This document shows positions 17,123 to 25,662 of a stretch of 64,000 nt of DNA, piece by piece (positions within the stretch are counted from its first letter, which is position 1; each line of letters opens with the position of its first letter). The position numbers and the translations under genes were made by a program. The stretch covers positions 1-64,000 of the forward strand of contig JAKJJT010000004.1 of the NCBI GenBank assembly GCA_021713395.1. Reading direction: 5' to 3'. The notes beneath the pieces were generated by a model that saw only the letters and a list, made by a program, of their open reading frames with translations, did no database searches and was not told where the DNA came from. The stretch comes from Thiotrichales bacterium 19S9-11. GTDB lineage: Bacteria; Pseudomonadota; Gammaproteobacteria; Francisellales; Francisellaceae.

Positions 17123-17799
17123 TGATTTTTATAAAAAAAGCGCAACATTTATTTCTTTTTATTTTAATTAATTTTTGTTTAGTTAATATAGCAAGTGCTT
17201 ATATACCAAAAGCAGGTGACTTATTATTTCAAGATTTAAATTGTGGTGTGTTATGTAATGCAATTACTGATGTCACTTATGGTTATCATCAAATGCAAAT
17301 ATCACATGTAGCGATGGTAATTAATAATAAAAAGCCTATAAAAGTGATCGAAGCAATTGGACAGAATGTTCATTTAACAAGTCTTAACGATTTTTTAGAG
17401 CGAAGTTTAGATAAAAAAGGAAAGCCGCTAGTTATTGTAGGGCGTTTAAAGTTAAAGTATCAACCATTAATACCCAAGGCGATTGAAATCGCTAAAAATT
17501 GGCAGGGGTTGCCTTATAACGATGATTTTACACCCAACAATCATTTTCAAAGCTTTTATTGTTCACAGTTAATCTATGATGCTTTTATGCTAGCAAATAA
17601 CAACGAACCTATTTTTAAACAGCACCAGATGACTTTTAAACAATCAGAAAAATTTTTACCTGCTTGGAAAGATTATTTTAAAGAAATTAAAAAACCGATT
17701 CCAGAAGGAGAGTTAGGAACAAATCCTGGGATGCTTTCTCGCTCAAAAAATATAGAAATCATCTATAGTTATAGTGATAACCTAAGATATGCACACTAA
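17122..17799 (+). CDS. Exported YiiX/YaeF-type permuted papain-like hydrolase
   Basis: The protein starts with a signal peptide (residues 1 to about 26, ending IASAY). The mature part resembles the permuted NlpC/P60 papain fold of the YiiX family: PKAGDLLFQDLNCG, ISHVAMVIN with the likely catalytic His, and FYCSQLIYDAF with the likely nucleophilic Cys. Such enzymes cleave amide or ester bonds in the envelope, but the substrate is unknown. The start overlaps the ruvB stop by one base, so it is translationally coupled to the recombination operon despite an unrelated role. Confidence 0.75.
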   Translation: MIFIKKAQHLFLFILINFCLVNIASAYIPKAGDLLFQDLNCGVLCNAITDVTYGYHQMQISHVAMVINNKKPIKVIEAIGQNVHLTSLNDFLERSLDKKGKPLVIVGRLKLKYQPLIPKAIEIAKNWQGLPYNDDFTPNNHFQSFYCSQLIYDAFMLANNNEPIFKQHQMTFKQSEKFLPAWKDYFKEIKKPIPEGELGTNPGMLSRSKNIEIIYSYSDNLRYAH

Positions 17800-17820
17800 A
17801 CATTAAGGGACTAAGATAAT

Positions 17821-18579
17821 TTGAAGTGCCAAGTCATTGAAAATGAGAAGTCTGATATAGCCATTGTTTTTTTACACGGCTGGTGTTGTAAGCCAGATGA
17901 TTTTAAAAACCAAATTGATTATTTTAAAAAAAGTTTTTCAATTATTTTACCGAACTATACAGATTTTATTTTAAATAAAATAAATGCTAGTCAATCGGTT
18001 GATTTTGAACATTGTATTCAAGTAGTTAAAGAATGTATTCGATCAAGTGAGTATTCAAAGCTAATTCTTATTGGTCATAGCATGGGTGGCGTTATTGCAT
18101 TAAGATTGGCAATTGACCTAAAAGAGCAAGTACTTGCTTTATTTATTCTAGATACGACCATGTCATCGAAGCTATCACAGTCAGGTATGGACTTTTTAAC
18201 TGGTATATCAAATATAAGAGGTAAAAATTTATTTATAAAAACCTTAAAAAAACAATTTACTTGTTTGAAGTATGATAATGTAGATGTAATTAATCAAAAA
18301 GTTGACGCAATGAGCCAAATTTGGCAACAAGCCCCTGATGTTTTTTCCAATTTACTTCATAATGCAATCTTACTGGATAAGCTTAAGTTATTAAAGTCAG
18401 TATATGTGCCAGCAACTTATGTTACATCTAGTGAATCAAAGCATCGGGCAGATATTGTAAAAGAGACATCTAAAGCAATCAAAATTTTTTATTTACCAGC
18501 AGGGCATTTTTTAATGTTTCAAGCATCTGATGAGCTGAATCAGTTAATTACAAAAGAAATAAAGAATCATTTTAAATAG
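17821..18579 (+). CDS. Alpha/beta hydrolase (BioH-like fold)
   Basis: A 252-residue alpha/beta hydrolase with the oxyanion HGW segment (FLHGWCCKPDDF), the nucleophile elbow GHSMGG with Ser87, and a late PAGHFLMF supplying the catalytic His. Size and the HGW motif recall BioH, the pimeloyl-ACP methyl ester esterase, but many hydrolases share this and no bio genes are nearby, so the substrate is left open. The start is a TTG; AAGGGA lies upstream. It may be the last gene of the recA operon. Confidence 0.7.
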   Translation: MKCQVIENEKSDIAIVFLHGWCCKPDDFKNQIDYFKKSFSIILPNYTDFILNKINASQSVDFEHCIQVVKECIRSSEYSKLILIGHSMGGVIALRLAIDLKEQVLALFILDTTMSSKLSQSGMDFLTGISNIRGKNLFIKTLKKQFTCLKYDNVDVINQKVDAMSQIWQQAPDVFSNLLHNAILLDKLKLLKSVYVPATYVTSSESKHRADIVKETSKAIKIFYLPAGHFLMFQASDELNQLITKEIKNHFK

Positions 18580-18668
18580 GCTGATATCAAAGCTGTAACA
18601 GTTTAAACAATTTAATTTCAATTCATTAACTATACTCCCTTAAACATCAATTAAATAGGGAAGTTGTT

Positions 18669-19922
18669 ATGTTGAATGATGAGTTTTTTCTTAAGTTAAT
18701 GTTTAGTGATTTTGGTCGAGGGTCATACAAGACCTTATTTGATGAATTTGAACAAGCAGAGCCAGGTTATTATAAAGCTTGTTTAACCACTTATAAATTA
18801 ATGAAAAAAGAAATTACAGTTGAAAATTTAAATATTGAAAAAATAAAAAAATTTCATCAAATGATAGTAAGTGGAGTTAAAAATACAAATTATAAAAATG
18901 ATCAACACTTAGCTGCAAATTTTAGTTTGGATGAGCGAAAATTTATGATCCCAATCTATGGGATGTCTCTTTGTTTTCGACGATATGTAAAAGATAATTA
19001 TCCCTTTGGTGTTTATAAGGAATATGAGCAAAAATATTATCGAAAAAAAATATCAGAAGCAGAAATAGAAGATTATATAAATAAGTATTTAAAAGCATTT
19101 AAAGATCAAATTAACTCAGCAAAAGATAATAACCAAAAAGAACAAGCAATTTATGAGTTTGTGCAAAATTTAGAGTTTTTGCATCCTTTTTTTGATGCAA
19201 ATATCCGATTTTTTTGTATTGCACTTTATAATATTCTTAGAAGCATCATCGGGCTAAAAGAAGTTATTTTGGTTGATCCAAACTCATTTGAATCTTTGTT
19301 GTATGATGAATTTTTAAAGTATCAACCATACTTTGAGATTAACGGCCAAAAATCATGGATAGAAGAAGAGCTGATAGATAAGAATATTAAAGCAATTGAG
19401 CTATATGAAAAAATGACTGGTTATTCTTATTTTTTCCATATGTTAGTTAAAGGTAAATCTTGTGATAGCTTTATTAAAAGTTACTTAAACCTTTTTAAAA
19501 ACCATACTAAGCAACGGGATGTTTTCTTATCTAAGCATTTAGAAACTGGTACATTAGGTATACATCATGCTTTAACACTAGGCCGAGTTGAAAGTGTTAA
19601 TTTGTGGATCGAACTATTATCAACATCAGAGCTATCTGAACAAGTAAAAAAGGAAGTTATAAATACCGTAGATCAAAATGGTCAGACCTTACTTCATATT
19701 GCATCAGAAAAAGGTTATGAGAGTGTCGTTAAAAATCTAATAAATTTTGGTATTAATCCTGAAATAAGAGACAATTTTAAAGAGCAAGCAGTCGACTGTG
19801 CTTGCTCAGATTCTATTAGAGAGCTGTTAAGCAATAAAAAACTATCAAGTCCATTAGCTATTAATTATATTCAAGTAGAAAAATCTAAAAGTGAACGTGC
19901 CCAGGAAATAAAAATAAATTAA
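18669..19922 (+). CDS. Fic-domain protein with C-terminal ankyrin repeats, candidate host-targeted effector
   Basis: The 417-residue protein has a Fic-like domain (about residues 55-210) whose core LHPFFDANIR (171-180) matches the Fic motif HPFx(D/E)(G/A)NxR. The catalytic His172, Asp176, Asn178 and Arg180 are retained, but Ile replaces the usual Gly before the Arg. About residues 295-375 form two ankyrin-like repeats, the second with GQTLLHIASEKGYESVVKNL. There is no signal peptide. Fic-plus-ankyrin architecture is known from the Legionella/Coxiella effector AnkX, which attaches phosphocholine to Rab GTPases. A similar host-modifying role is an inference. The gene is solitary. Confidence 0.6.
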   Translation: MLNDEFFLKLMFSDFGRGSYKTLFDEFEQAEPGYYKACLTTYKLMKKEITVENLNIEKIKKFHQMIVSGVKNTNYKNDQHLAANFSLDERKFMIPIYGMSLCFRRYVKDNYPFGVYKEYEQKYYRKKISEAEIEDYINKYLKAFKDQINSAKDNNQKEQAIYEFVQNLEFLHPFFDANIRFFCIALYNILRSIIGLKEVILVDPNSFESLLYDEFLKYQPYFEINGQKSWIEEELIDKNIKAIELYEKMTGYSYFFHMLVKGKSCDSFIKSYLNLFKNHTKQRDVFLSKHLETGTLGIHHALTLGRVESVNLWIELLSTSELSEQVKKEVINTVDQNGQTLLHIASEKGYESVVKNLINFGINPEIRDNFKEQAVDCACSDSIRELLSNKKLSSPLAINYIQVEKSKSERAQEIKIN

Positions 19923-20013
19923 TAAAACTTCTTGCCACCAAAGCCTTGTCTTAGATTATAATTAGCGTAAGAATATAAAATGAAAACGTAAAAACAATTA
20001 ATTGGAGTTAGTT

Positions 20014-20694
20014 GTGGCAAATGATCTGTCTTTATGGCATCTAGTAGGAAATGCCGATCCGGTTGTAAAATTTATTCTCTTGGTTTTATTAATTTGTTCT
20101 ATTTGGAGCTGGGCAATTATTCTCCAAAGAGCTTTGTTGATCAAACAATATCGCCAGCAAGATAAAGCATTTGAAAAAGAATTTTGGGCAGGTTCTGATA
20201 TGGGGCGTTTATACCAAACCTTAGGCCAAAATGAGAGCTTATTACAAGGTATGGTTAGTGTCTTTCATAGTGGGTTTAAAGAATTCATGAAATTACATAA
20301 ACGTAAAGGTATCGGTGCTGATGCGATTATTGATGGTATTAATCGAGTTATGCGTGTAAAAATCACACGAGAAGCGGATCGCCTAGAGAATCAATTAGCA
20401 TTTTTAGCAACAATTGGTTCTGTAGCGCCCTATATTGGCCTTTTAGGTACCGTATGGGGAATTATGGCATCATTTACAGTTTTAGGAGGAGTTGAGCAAG
20501 CAACGCTGTCAATGGTTGCACCTCATATTGCAGAAGCTCTAATTGCAACAGCATTAGGCTTGTTTGTCGCGATTCCAGCTGTAATTGCATTCAATCGTTT
20601 AAGTCGCTCTATTGACCTTCGTGTTGCAGAGTTTGAAAACTTTCAAGATGAATTTTGCAGTATTATTCACCGTGAAGTACATACGAAACGTTAG
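20014..20694 (+). CDS. tolQ: Tol-Pal system protein TolQ
   Basis: TolQ, with TolR, forms the proton-driven inner-membrane motor of the Tol-Pal envelope system. Three transmembrane helices are visible (about residues 15-40, 130-155, 170-195) with the characteristic FLATIGSVAPYIGLLGTVWG and HIAEALIATALGLFVAIPAV. GTG at 20014 is chosen as start because GGAG lies 6 bases upstream; an in-frame TTG at 20002 has none. First gene of tolQRAB-pal-cpoB; ybgC, usually before it, is missing. Confidence 0.96.
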   Translation: MANDLSLWHLVGNADPVVKFILLVLLICSIWSWAIILQRALLIKQYRQQDKAFEKEFWAGSDMGRLYQTLGQNESLLQGMVSVFHSGFKEFMKLHKRKGIGADAIIDGINRVMRVKITREADRLENQLAFLATIGSVAPYIGLLGTVWGIMASFTVLGGVEQATLSMVAPHIAEALIATALGLFVAIPAVIAFNRLSRSIDLRVAEFENFQDEFCSIIHREVHTKR

Positions 20695-20712
20695 CTTAAA
20701 GGGAAGTAAATT

Positions 20713-21144
20713 ATGGCTTATATGAAGCGCCACAGAAGAAAGCGTCGCCTTTCAGCAGATATTAATGTTGTGCCTTATATTGATGTAATGCTTGTCTTAT
20801 TGGTTATTTTTATGATTACAACGCCAATGTTAACGCAAGGCGTAAAAGTTGATTTGCCTCAAGCAAGTGCTAAAAAAATACCGCCAAAATCAGAAAAACC
20901 AATGATTGTAACGGTGAATAATAAAGGACAGTATTTTTTAAATATTTCAGATCATCCAAAACTACCTTTAACATCGCAGTCACTTTTATTAAGGGTGAAA
21001 ACAGAACTCTCTAAAGACCATTCACGCCAGGTGTTTGTTCGTGGAGATAAAAGTGCAAACTATGGCAAGGTTGTATCAGCCATGGTATTGCTACAAAAAG
21101 CAGGAGCACCAAGTGTTGGGTTGATGACGGATGACGAAGCATAA
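20713..21144 (+). CDS. tolR: Tol-Pal system protein TolR
   Basis: This 143-residue protein has a cytoplasmic basic tail, one transmembrane helix (about 20-40) with INVVPYIDVMLVLLVIFMIT carrying the proton-path Asp, and a periplasmic ExbD-type domain ending in a KSANYGKVVSAMVLLQKAG strand region. It couples TolQ to TolA. It follows tolQ by 18 bases with AAAGGGA as ribosome-binding site and overlaps tolA by 14 bases. Confidence 0.96.
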   Translation: MAYMKRHRRKRRLSADINVVPYIDVMLVLLVIFMITTPMLTQGVKVDLPQASAKKIPPKSEKPMIVTVNNKGQYFLNISDHPKLPLTSQSLLLRVKTELSKDHSRQVFVRGDKSANYGKVVSAMVLLQKAGAPSVGLMTDDEA

Positions 21145-21958
21145 ACGTTCACTAAAAAAACAGTATGAAGACCTATTACGCTTTGAGTTTTTCTCACGGA
21201 AAACTTCACCAATTGCTGTGATTATTTCAATCATTTTTCACTTGGCAGTTGCAATTACGGTTATCATTTTATTTTCAATTGATAAAAGTAAAGAGCGTAC
21301 GCCATCAGTTCATATTAGACAAGATCAAAAGCCTATTGTTCAAGCTTCTGTTGTTTCAGCAAAAGTGGTTGATAATGAAGTGAAGCGTTTAGATAAAATA
21401 CAGAGCGATGAAAGACGAGCTGAAATTAGAAAGAAGCAACTTCAAGAGAAAAAATACAAACAGCAGTTAGCTGCAAAAAAAGCAAAGTTAGAGCAACAAA
21501 AGAAAAATGAACAACAAGCAAATATAGAAAAGCAAAAGAAAGAGCAAGCACTAGAGAAAAAACGCTTAGAATCACTAAAAAGCCTTGGATTAGCAGGGAT
21601 TAATCAGCAAATTACAGAAGCAGAAAATGCTCAGAAGCAAGCACAAATTCAAGCAGAAAATCAACGTAAGCTATTAACAGAGGCAGATCGCTATAAGGCA
21701 CTAATTAAACAAGTCATTCAATCAAACTGGATAGATCCAGAATCATTAGCACAAAATAATGAAGTATGGTTGAAAATTAGGCTTGATATTGAAGGAAAAG
21801 TACAATCAGTAAGCGTCTATAAATCAAGTGGTAATTCAGTTTTTGATCGCCAAGCCTTAATGGCAGTTAAAAAAGCACAACAACTGCCAATACCACAGTC
21901 TGAAAAGCTAAAAAAACAGTTTCAAAATATAACGATGAGTTTTGGAGGAAATAATTAA
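21131..21958 (+). CDS. tolA: Tol-Pal system protein TolA
   Basis: TolA spans the periplasm and contacts TolB and Pal. The 275-residue protein has a single N-terminal transmembrane helix (about 28-50), a long Lys/Glu/Gln/Ala-rich coiled coil (about 75-190, the expected domain II) and a C-terminal TonB-like domain (about 195-275) with KQVIQSNWIDPE and FDRQALMAVKKA. It is shorter than the 421-residue E. coli protein because the helical domain is compact. Start and stop overlap both neighbours. Confidence 0.95.
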   Translation: MTKHKRSLKKQYEDLLRFEFFSRKTSPIAVIISIIFHLAVAITVIILFSIDKSKERTPSVHIRQDQKPIVQASVVSAKVVDNEVKRLDKIQSDERRAEIRKKQLQEKKYKQQLAAKKAKLEQQKKNEQQANIEKQKKEQALEKKRLESLKSLGLAGINQQITEAENAQKQAQIQAENQRKLLTEADRYKALIKQVIQSNWIDPESLAQNNEVWLKIRLDIEGKVQSVSVYKSSGNSVFDRQALMAVKKAQQLPIPQSEKLKKQFQNITMSFGGNN

Positions 21959-23283
21959 TGAAAGTCATTAATTTGACAGTAAAAATAGTTATCTTATTAG
22001 TTATCGTATCTGGTAGTATTGCATTAGCAGATATTTCTATTCATATTGAGAAAGGGGTTGATAGGCCTTATCCGGTTGCTGTTATTCCTTTTGAAAACGA
22101 CATAAAAACAACCGGTTTAAAAAAAGGAATTGGCGGTGTTATAGAAGATGACTTGGCAAACTCAGGGAGATTTTCGTTATTATTGACAAATAAAATGCCT
22201 CAAAAATCCACAGAGGTTAAAACATTAGATTTAGGTTTATGGGCTAAAACGGGCGTAGAATTTATTATCTTAGGTCAAGTAAATCAAGTTGCTAATAATC
22301 GATATGATGTTTCTTTTTATCTTGTAAGTCAACTGGGCGGACAGTCATTAATTGCAAAAGTATTTAAAAATATCCCTAAAAGCCAATTACGTTCATTAGC
22401 GCATCATATTAGTGATTTGGTTTATCAGGGAGTTACTGGCGTAAAAGGCTATTTTTCAACAAAACTTACTTATGTTGAAGTGCTTAATCCTTATAATGAA
22501 GACAGAGCAGTTTATCGACTTGTTGTTTCTGATTATGATGGTTATAAGCCGCAAGTACTATTGCAACAAACAGGCAACCCCATTGCTTCACCAACGTGGT
22601 CTCCAGATGGTAAGTATCTGGCTTATGTTAGTTATATAAAAGGGCGTATGGCAATTTATCGAATTGATATTTCAACAGGGAAAAGACAATTAATTTCTAA
22701 CTTGGAAGGTATTAATAGCGCACCTGCTTTTGGGCCAAAGGACTCAGTTATGGCGCTAGCGCTCTCTAAGGGGGAAAGTTATTATACGAATATATACTTA
22801 TTTAACCTTAAGCATCATCGACTTGAAAAAATGACATCAGTAGGAATTAATACATCGCCAGCTTTTTCACCAGACGGACAAACAATTATTTTCACATCAA
22901 GTCGTAGTGGCTTACCACAAATCTATCAATTGGCGATTGGTGAAGATTATGCAGAAAGGCTAACATTTGATGGTGTTCAAAATATGGATGCTCACTTTAC
23001 ACCAAATGGTAAAATAATTGTCTTTATGCACCAATCTGAAAGAGGTGGAAAATTAAATATTGCAAAGCAAAATTTAACAGATGGTGAACTATCTATATTA
23101 ACAGATGGTAATGTAGATAAGTCACCAAGCGTTTCGCCAAATGGTCAAATGGTTATTTATACCAAGGCTACAACTAAGGGACAAATTAATTTAGCAATGG
23201 TATCTTTGGATGGGCAGATACAGATTGATTTGCCAGCAACAGAGGGTAATGTTCAGTCACCATCGTGGTCCCCTTATTTATAG
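21958..23283 (+). CDS. tolB: Tol-Pal system periplasmic protein TolB
   Basis: TolB is the periplasmic partner of Pal and TolA. The signal peptide (1 to about 24, ending SGSIALA) precedes the N-terminal domain, in which PVAVIPFEND and GVIEDDLANSGRF are visible. A six-bladed beta propeller follows, with repeated PxWSPDGKYLAYVS, PAFSPDGQTIIFTS and PSVSPNGQMVIYT blades. At 441 residues it is full length. The start overlaps the tolA stop as TAATG. Confidence 0.96.
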   Translation: MKVINLTVKIVILLVIVSGSIALADISIHIEKGVDRPYPVAVIPFENDIKTTGLKKGIGGVIEDDLANSGRFSLLLTNKMPQKSTEVKTLDLGLWAKTGVEFIILGQVNQVANNRYDVSFYLVSQLGGQSLIAKVFKNIPKSQLRSLAHHISDLVYQGVTGVKGYFSTKLTYVEVLNPYNEDRAVYRLVVSDYDGYKPQVLLQQTGNPIASPTWSPDGKYLAYVSYIKGRMAIYRIDISTGKRQLISNLEGINSAPAFGPKDSVMALALSKGESYYTNIYLFNLKHHRLEKMTSVGINTSPAFSPDGQTIIFTSSRSGLPQIYQLAIGEDYAERLTFDGVQNMDAHFTPNGKIIVFMHQSERGGKLNIAKQNLTDGELSILTDGNVDKSPSVSPNGQMVIYTKATTKGQINLAMVSLDGQIQIDLPATEGNVQSPSWSPYL

Positions 23284-23291
23284 GAGATAAA

Positions 23292-23321
23292 ATGCGTAAT
23301 AAATCGCTGTTATTTTATTAG
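23292..23321 (+). CDS. Nine-codon frame with a strong ribosome-binding site between tolB and pal
   Basis: Directly after tolB, AGGAG stands 5 bases before an ATG that opens MRNKSLLFY and then a stop. Continuing in the +1 frame gives LLGV, so this may be the stub of a signal peptide from a lost or frameshifted gene, or a leader affecting pal translation. There is no evidence that the peptide is made. Confidence 0.2.
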   Translation: MRNKSLLFY

Positions 23322-23396
23322 GCGTTTGATAATTTTTTTGCTAGGCTTAGGTAATAGATTTTAAAGTTCAGTTTTTATTTGTAAGGAGTTTATAAA

Positions 23397-23993
23397 ATGT
23401 TTAAAAAAGCAAGTAAGCTATCAGCACTATGTGCTTGTATTATACTCGCGGGTTGTGCTTCAAAAGGTGCGCCAATTGTTGATGCAGATGGCACTTATGG
23501 TTCAAAAGATGGTGTCAATGGGTTAGGTCCGCAACATAAGAATTTTTCGAGTGAAGAATTGGCTAAAATGGTAAGTGATCCTAATAGCTATACTTGGCAA
23601 CAAAGAAATGATTTAATGCGTAAAATTGGTCAAATGCCAGTGACAGTATACTTTGCGTTTAATAGTTATTATTTAAAGAAACCAACACGGGAAGGTTTAG
23701 ATAACACAGCAAAACTGCTAAGTGAATATCCAAAACAAATATTAAGAATTGAAGGTCATACTGATCCAAGAGGAAGTGAAAGCTATAATTTAAACTTGGG
23801 ACAAAAACGAGCAGACAGTGTTAAAAACTATCTATTAAAACATGGCGCTAGCAAAGATCAAATTTGTACTGTCAGCTATGGAGAATTAAGGCCTGCTGCA
23901 TCACCAGAAGATTTTGGTGGAAATTGGAAAAAAGCTTATGATTTAGATCGTCGCGCTGTATTACAATTTGGCCAATCATGTCAAGGTGCTTAA
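23397..23993 (+). CDS. pal: Peptidoglycan-associated lipoprotein Pal
   Basis: Pal anchors the outer membrane to peptidoglycan and binds TolB. The lipobox LAGC places the lipidated cysteine at residue 20. The C-terminal OmpA-like domain (about 80-195) has VYFAFNSYYLK, the peptidoglycan-binding RIEGHTDPRGSESYNLNLGQ, and KRADSVKNYL. AAGGAG lies 11 bases before the ATG. A 113-base gap separates it from tolB, so pal may also have its own promoter. Confidence 0.96.
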   Translation: MFKKASKLSALCACIILAGCASKGAPIVDADGTYGSKDGVNGLGPQHKNFSSEELAKMVSDPNSYTWQQRNDLMRKIGQMPVTVYFAFNSYYLKKPTREGLDNTAKLLSEYPKQILRIEGHTDPRGSESYNLNLGQKRADSVKNYLLKHGASKDQICTVSYGELRPAASPEDFGGNWKKAYDLDRRAVLQFGQSCQGA

Positions 23994-24000
23994 ATAGATA

Positions 24001-24726
24001 ATGAAATACAACACAGTTAAATTTGGGTTGCTTTTAGTTGCTGCAACTTCTTTCTCAGGTTATGCACATGCAGCAACTAATCAGCAACTTCAAGATGAAG
24101 TTAATCAGCTAAATACAAAGGTTAGACAGTTACAGAATCAAATCAGTTATCTAATGGATAAATTAGACTCATATGATCAATACCAGTCAAGCATTGATGC
24201 TTTGCGTAATCAAATTGAAAGAAATCGCCATGGTGTAGAGACAACAAAGATGAAAATATCAGATGATCAAAAACTTTATGATCAAAAAATGTTAGCTTTA
24301 GAGAAAAAGTTATCATCTGAAATTAATCGAGTTGAAAAACAGAAGTTAAGAGATCCGCAAGATGTTGTGTTTGATTCAGCTTATGAGTTGATGCTTAATC
24401 GCAAGTATAAGGATGCATTGTCAGGTTTTCAAAACTATATCAATAGCTATTATAATGGCAGACACTACTCTGAAAGTTTATATTATATTGGTGTTTTGCA
24501 TTTGGCTCAAGGTAAGGTGCCACAAGCAAAAACACGCTTTAAGCAAATAGTTAATCGCTATCCAAAAAGTATTAAATATCCAGATTCTTTGGTGCAACTT
24601 GGTGCTATTTATCAAGTTGAAGGTGATACAAAGTTAGCGAAATCTTATTTTAATAAAGTTATTAAAAATTATCCTGATACACAAGCAGCTAGTCTTGCTA
24701 AAAAGGAATTAGCAAAGAATAAATAG
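24001..24726 (+). CDS. cpoB: Cell-division coordinator CpoB (YbgF)
   Basis: CpoB is a periplasmic protein that links peptidoglycan synthesis with Tol-driven outer-membrane constriction. A signal peptide (about 1-24, ending GYAHA) is followed by a trimerising coiled coil (about 26-110, NQQLQDEVNQLNTKVRQLQN) and three tetratricopeptide-like repeats (about 120-240) with ALSGFQNYI, YYIGVLHLAQGK and LVQLGAIYQVEGD. It follows pal by 7 bases and ends the operon. Confidence 0.95.
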   Translation: MKYNTVKFGLLLVAATSFSGYAHAATNQQLQDEVNQLNTKVRQLQNQISYLMDKLDSYDQYQSSIDALRNQIERNRHGVETTKMKISDDQKLYDQKMLALEKKLSSEINRVEKQKLRDPQDVVFDSAYELMLNRKYKDALSGFQNYINSYYNGRHYSESLYYIGVLHLAQGKVPQAKTRFKQIVNRYPKSIKYPDSLVQLGAIYQVEGDTKLAKSYFNKVIKNYPDTQAASLAKKELAKNK

Positions 24727-24784
24727 CTATTTTTTCAGTGCTTTGACTTATGATATAATCTTAGAAAACAAAAGGAATGTGTGT

Positions 24785-25621
24785 ATGAGTCAAGTTGCTG
24801 TTATTCAAATGACATCTTCAGAGTCAGTTGGCTTAAATTTAATTAAAGCAAAAGAGCTGATAATAGAAGCCTGCGAGGCTGGCGCTAAATTCATCGTTTT
24901 ACCTGAATTTTTTGGGTGTCTTTCTTTAAATCAAGAACATGTTATAGCTGTTCGAGAATCTTTGGGAGAGGGGCGTATCCAAGATTTTATAAAAGAATTG
25001 GCAATTAAATATGGCGTTTGGATCGTTGGTGGTAGTATTGCACTTAAAGGGGATGAGGATGATCAGAAAGCATTTAATGCCTCAATACTTTGGAATGATA
25101 AGGGGGAAATTCAAGCAGTCTATCGAAAAATGCATCTTTTTGATGTGATTGTTACTGAAACGGAAAGCTATGCAGAAAGTGAAAAATATCTTAAAGGAGA
25201 TAAAATCTGTGTTGTAGATACACCAATTGGGCGTTGTGGTATAGCACTTTGTTATGATTTAAGGTTTCCAGAAATTTTTAGAGTCATGGTGAATGAAGGT
25301 GCTGAAGTTATTATTTTGCCTGCAGCATTTACACATACAACAGGACAAAAGCATTGGGAAGTTTTACTTCGAGCAAGAGCAATTGAAAATCAATGCTATG
25401 TCATAGCTTCAAATCAAGTCGGGGTTCATGGCAATGGCGAAGCACATAGTTATGGCCATAGTATGATTATTAACCCGTGGGGTGAAGTTTTGGCCAAAAG
25501 AGAAACTTCAGAGGGTGTTATTTTATCTGAAATTAATTTAGACTATCAAGCTGTATTACGACAGCGTTTCCCTGTTTTAACACATAATAGAATAAAAGTT
25601 GATTATAAAACAAATAATTAA
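24785..25621 (+). CDS. Nitrilase-superfamily amidohydrolase (Nit1/omega-amidase-like)
   Basis: The carbon-nitrogen hydrolase fold carries the full catalytic triad: Glu41 in VLPEFFG, Lys115 in YRKMHLFD and Cys156 in ALCYDLRFPE (numbered from 24785). RARAIENQCYVIASNQVG is typical of the Nit1/YafV-like branch, whose members repair deaminated or oxidised metabolites, but the exact substrate is not certain. ATG 24785 is preferred because AAAGGA precedes it; an in-frame ATG at 24743 would add a poorly fitting 14 residues. Confidence 0.88.
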   Translation: MSQVAVIQMTSSESVGLNLIKAKELIIEACEAGAKFIVLPEFFGCLSLNQEHVIAVRESLGEGRIQDFIKELAIKYGVWIVGGSIALKGDEDDQKAFNASILWNDKGEIQAVYRKMHLFDVIVTETESYAESEKYLKGDKICVVDTPIGRCGIALCYDLRFPEIFRVMVNEGAEVIILPAAFTHTTGQKHWEVLLRARAIENQCYVIASNQVGVHGNGEAHSYGHSMIINPWGEVLAKRETSEGVILSEINLDYQAVLRQRFPVLTHNRIKVDYKTNN

Positions 25622-25662
25622 TCTTTTCTAAAACTAAAATAAGATAAAAAAGAGATAAGATA

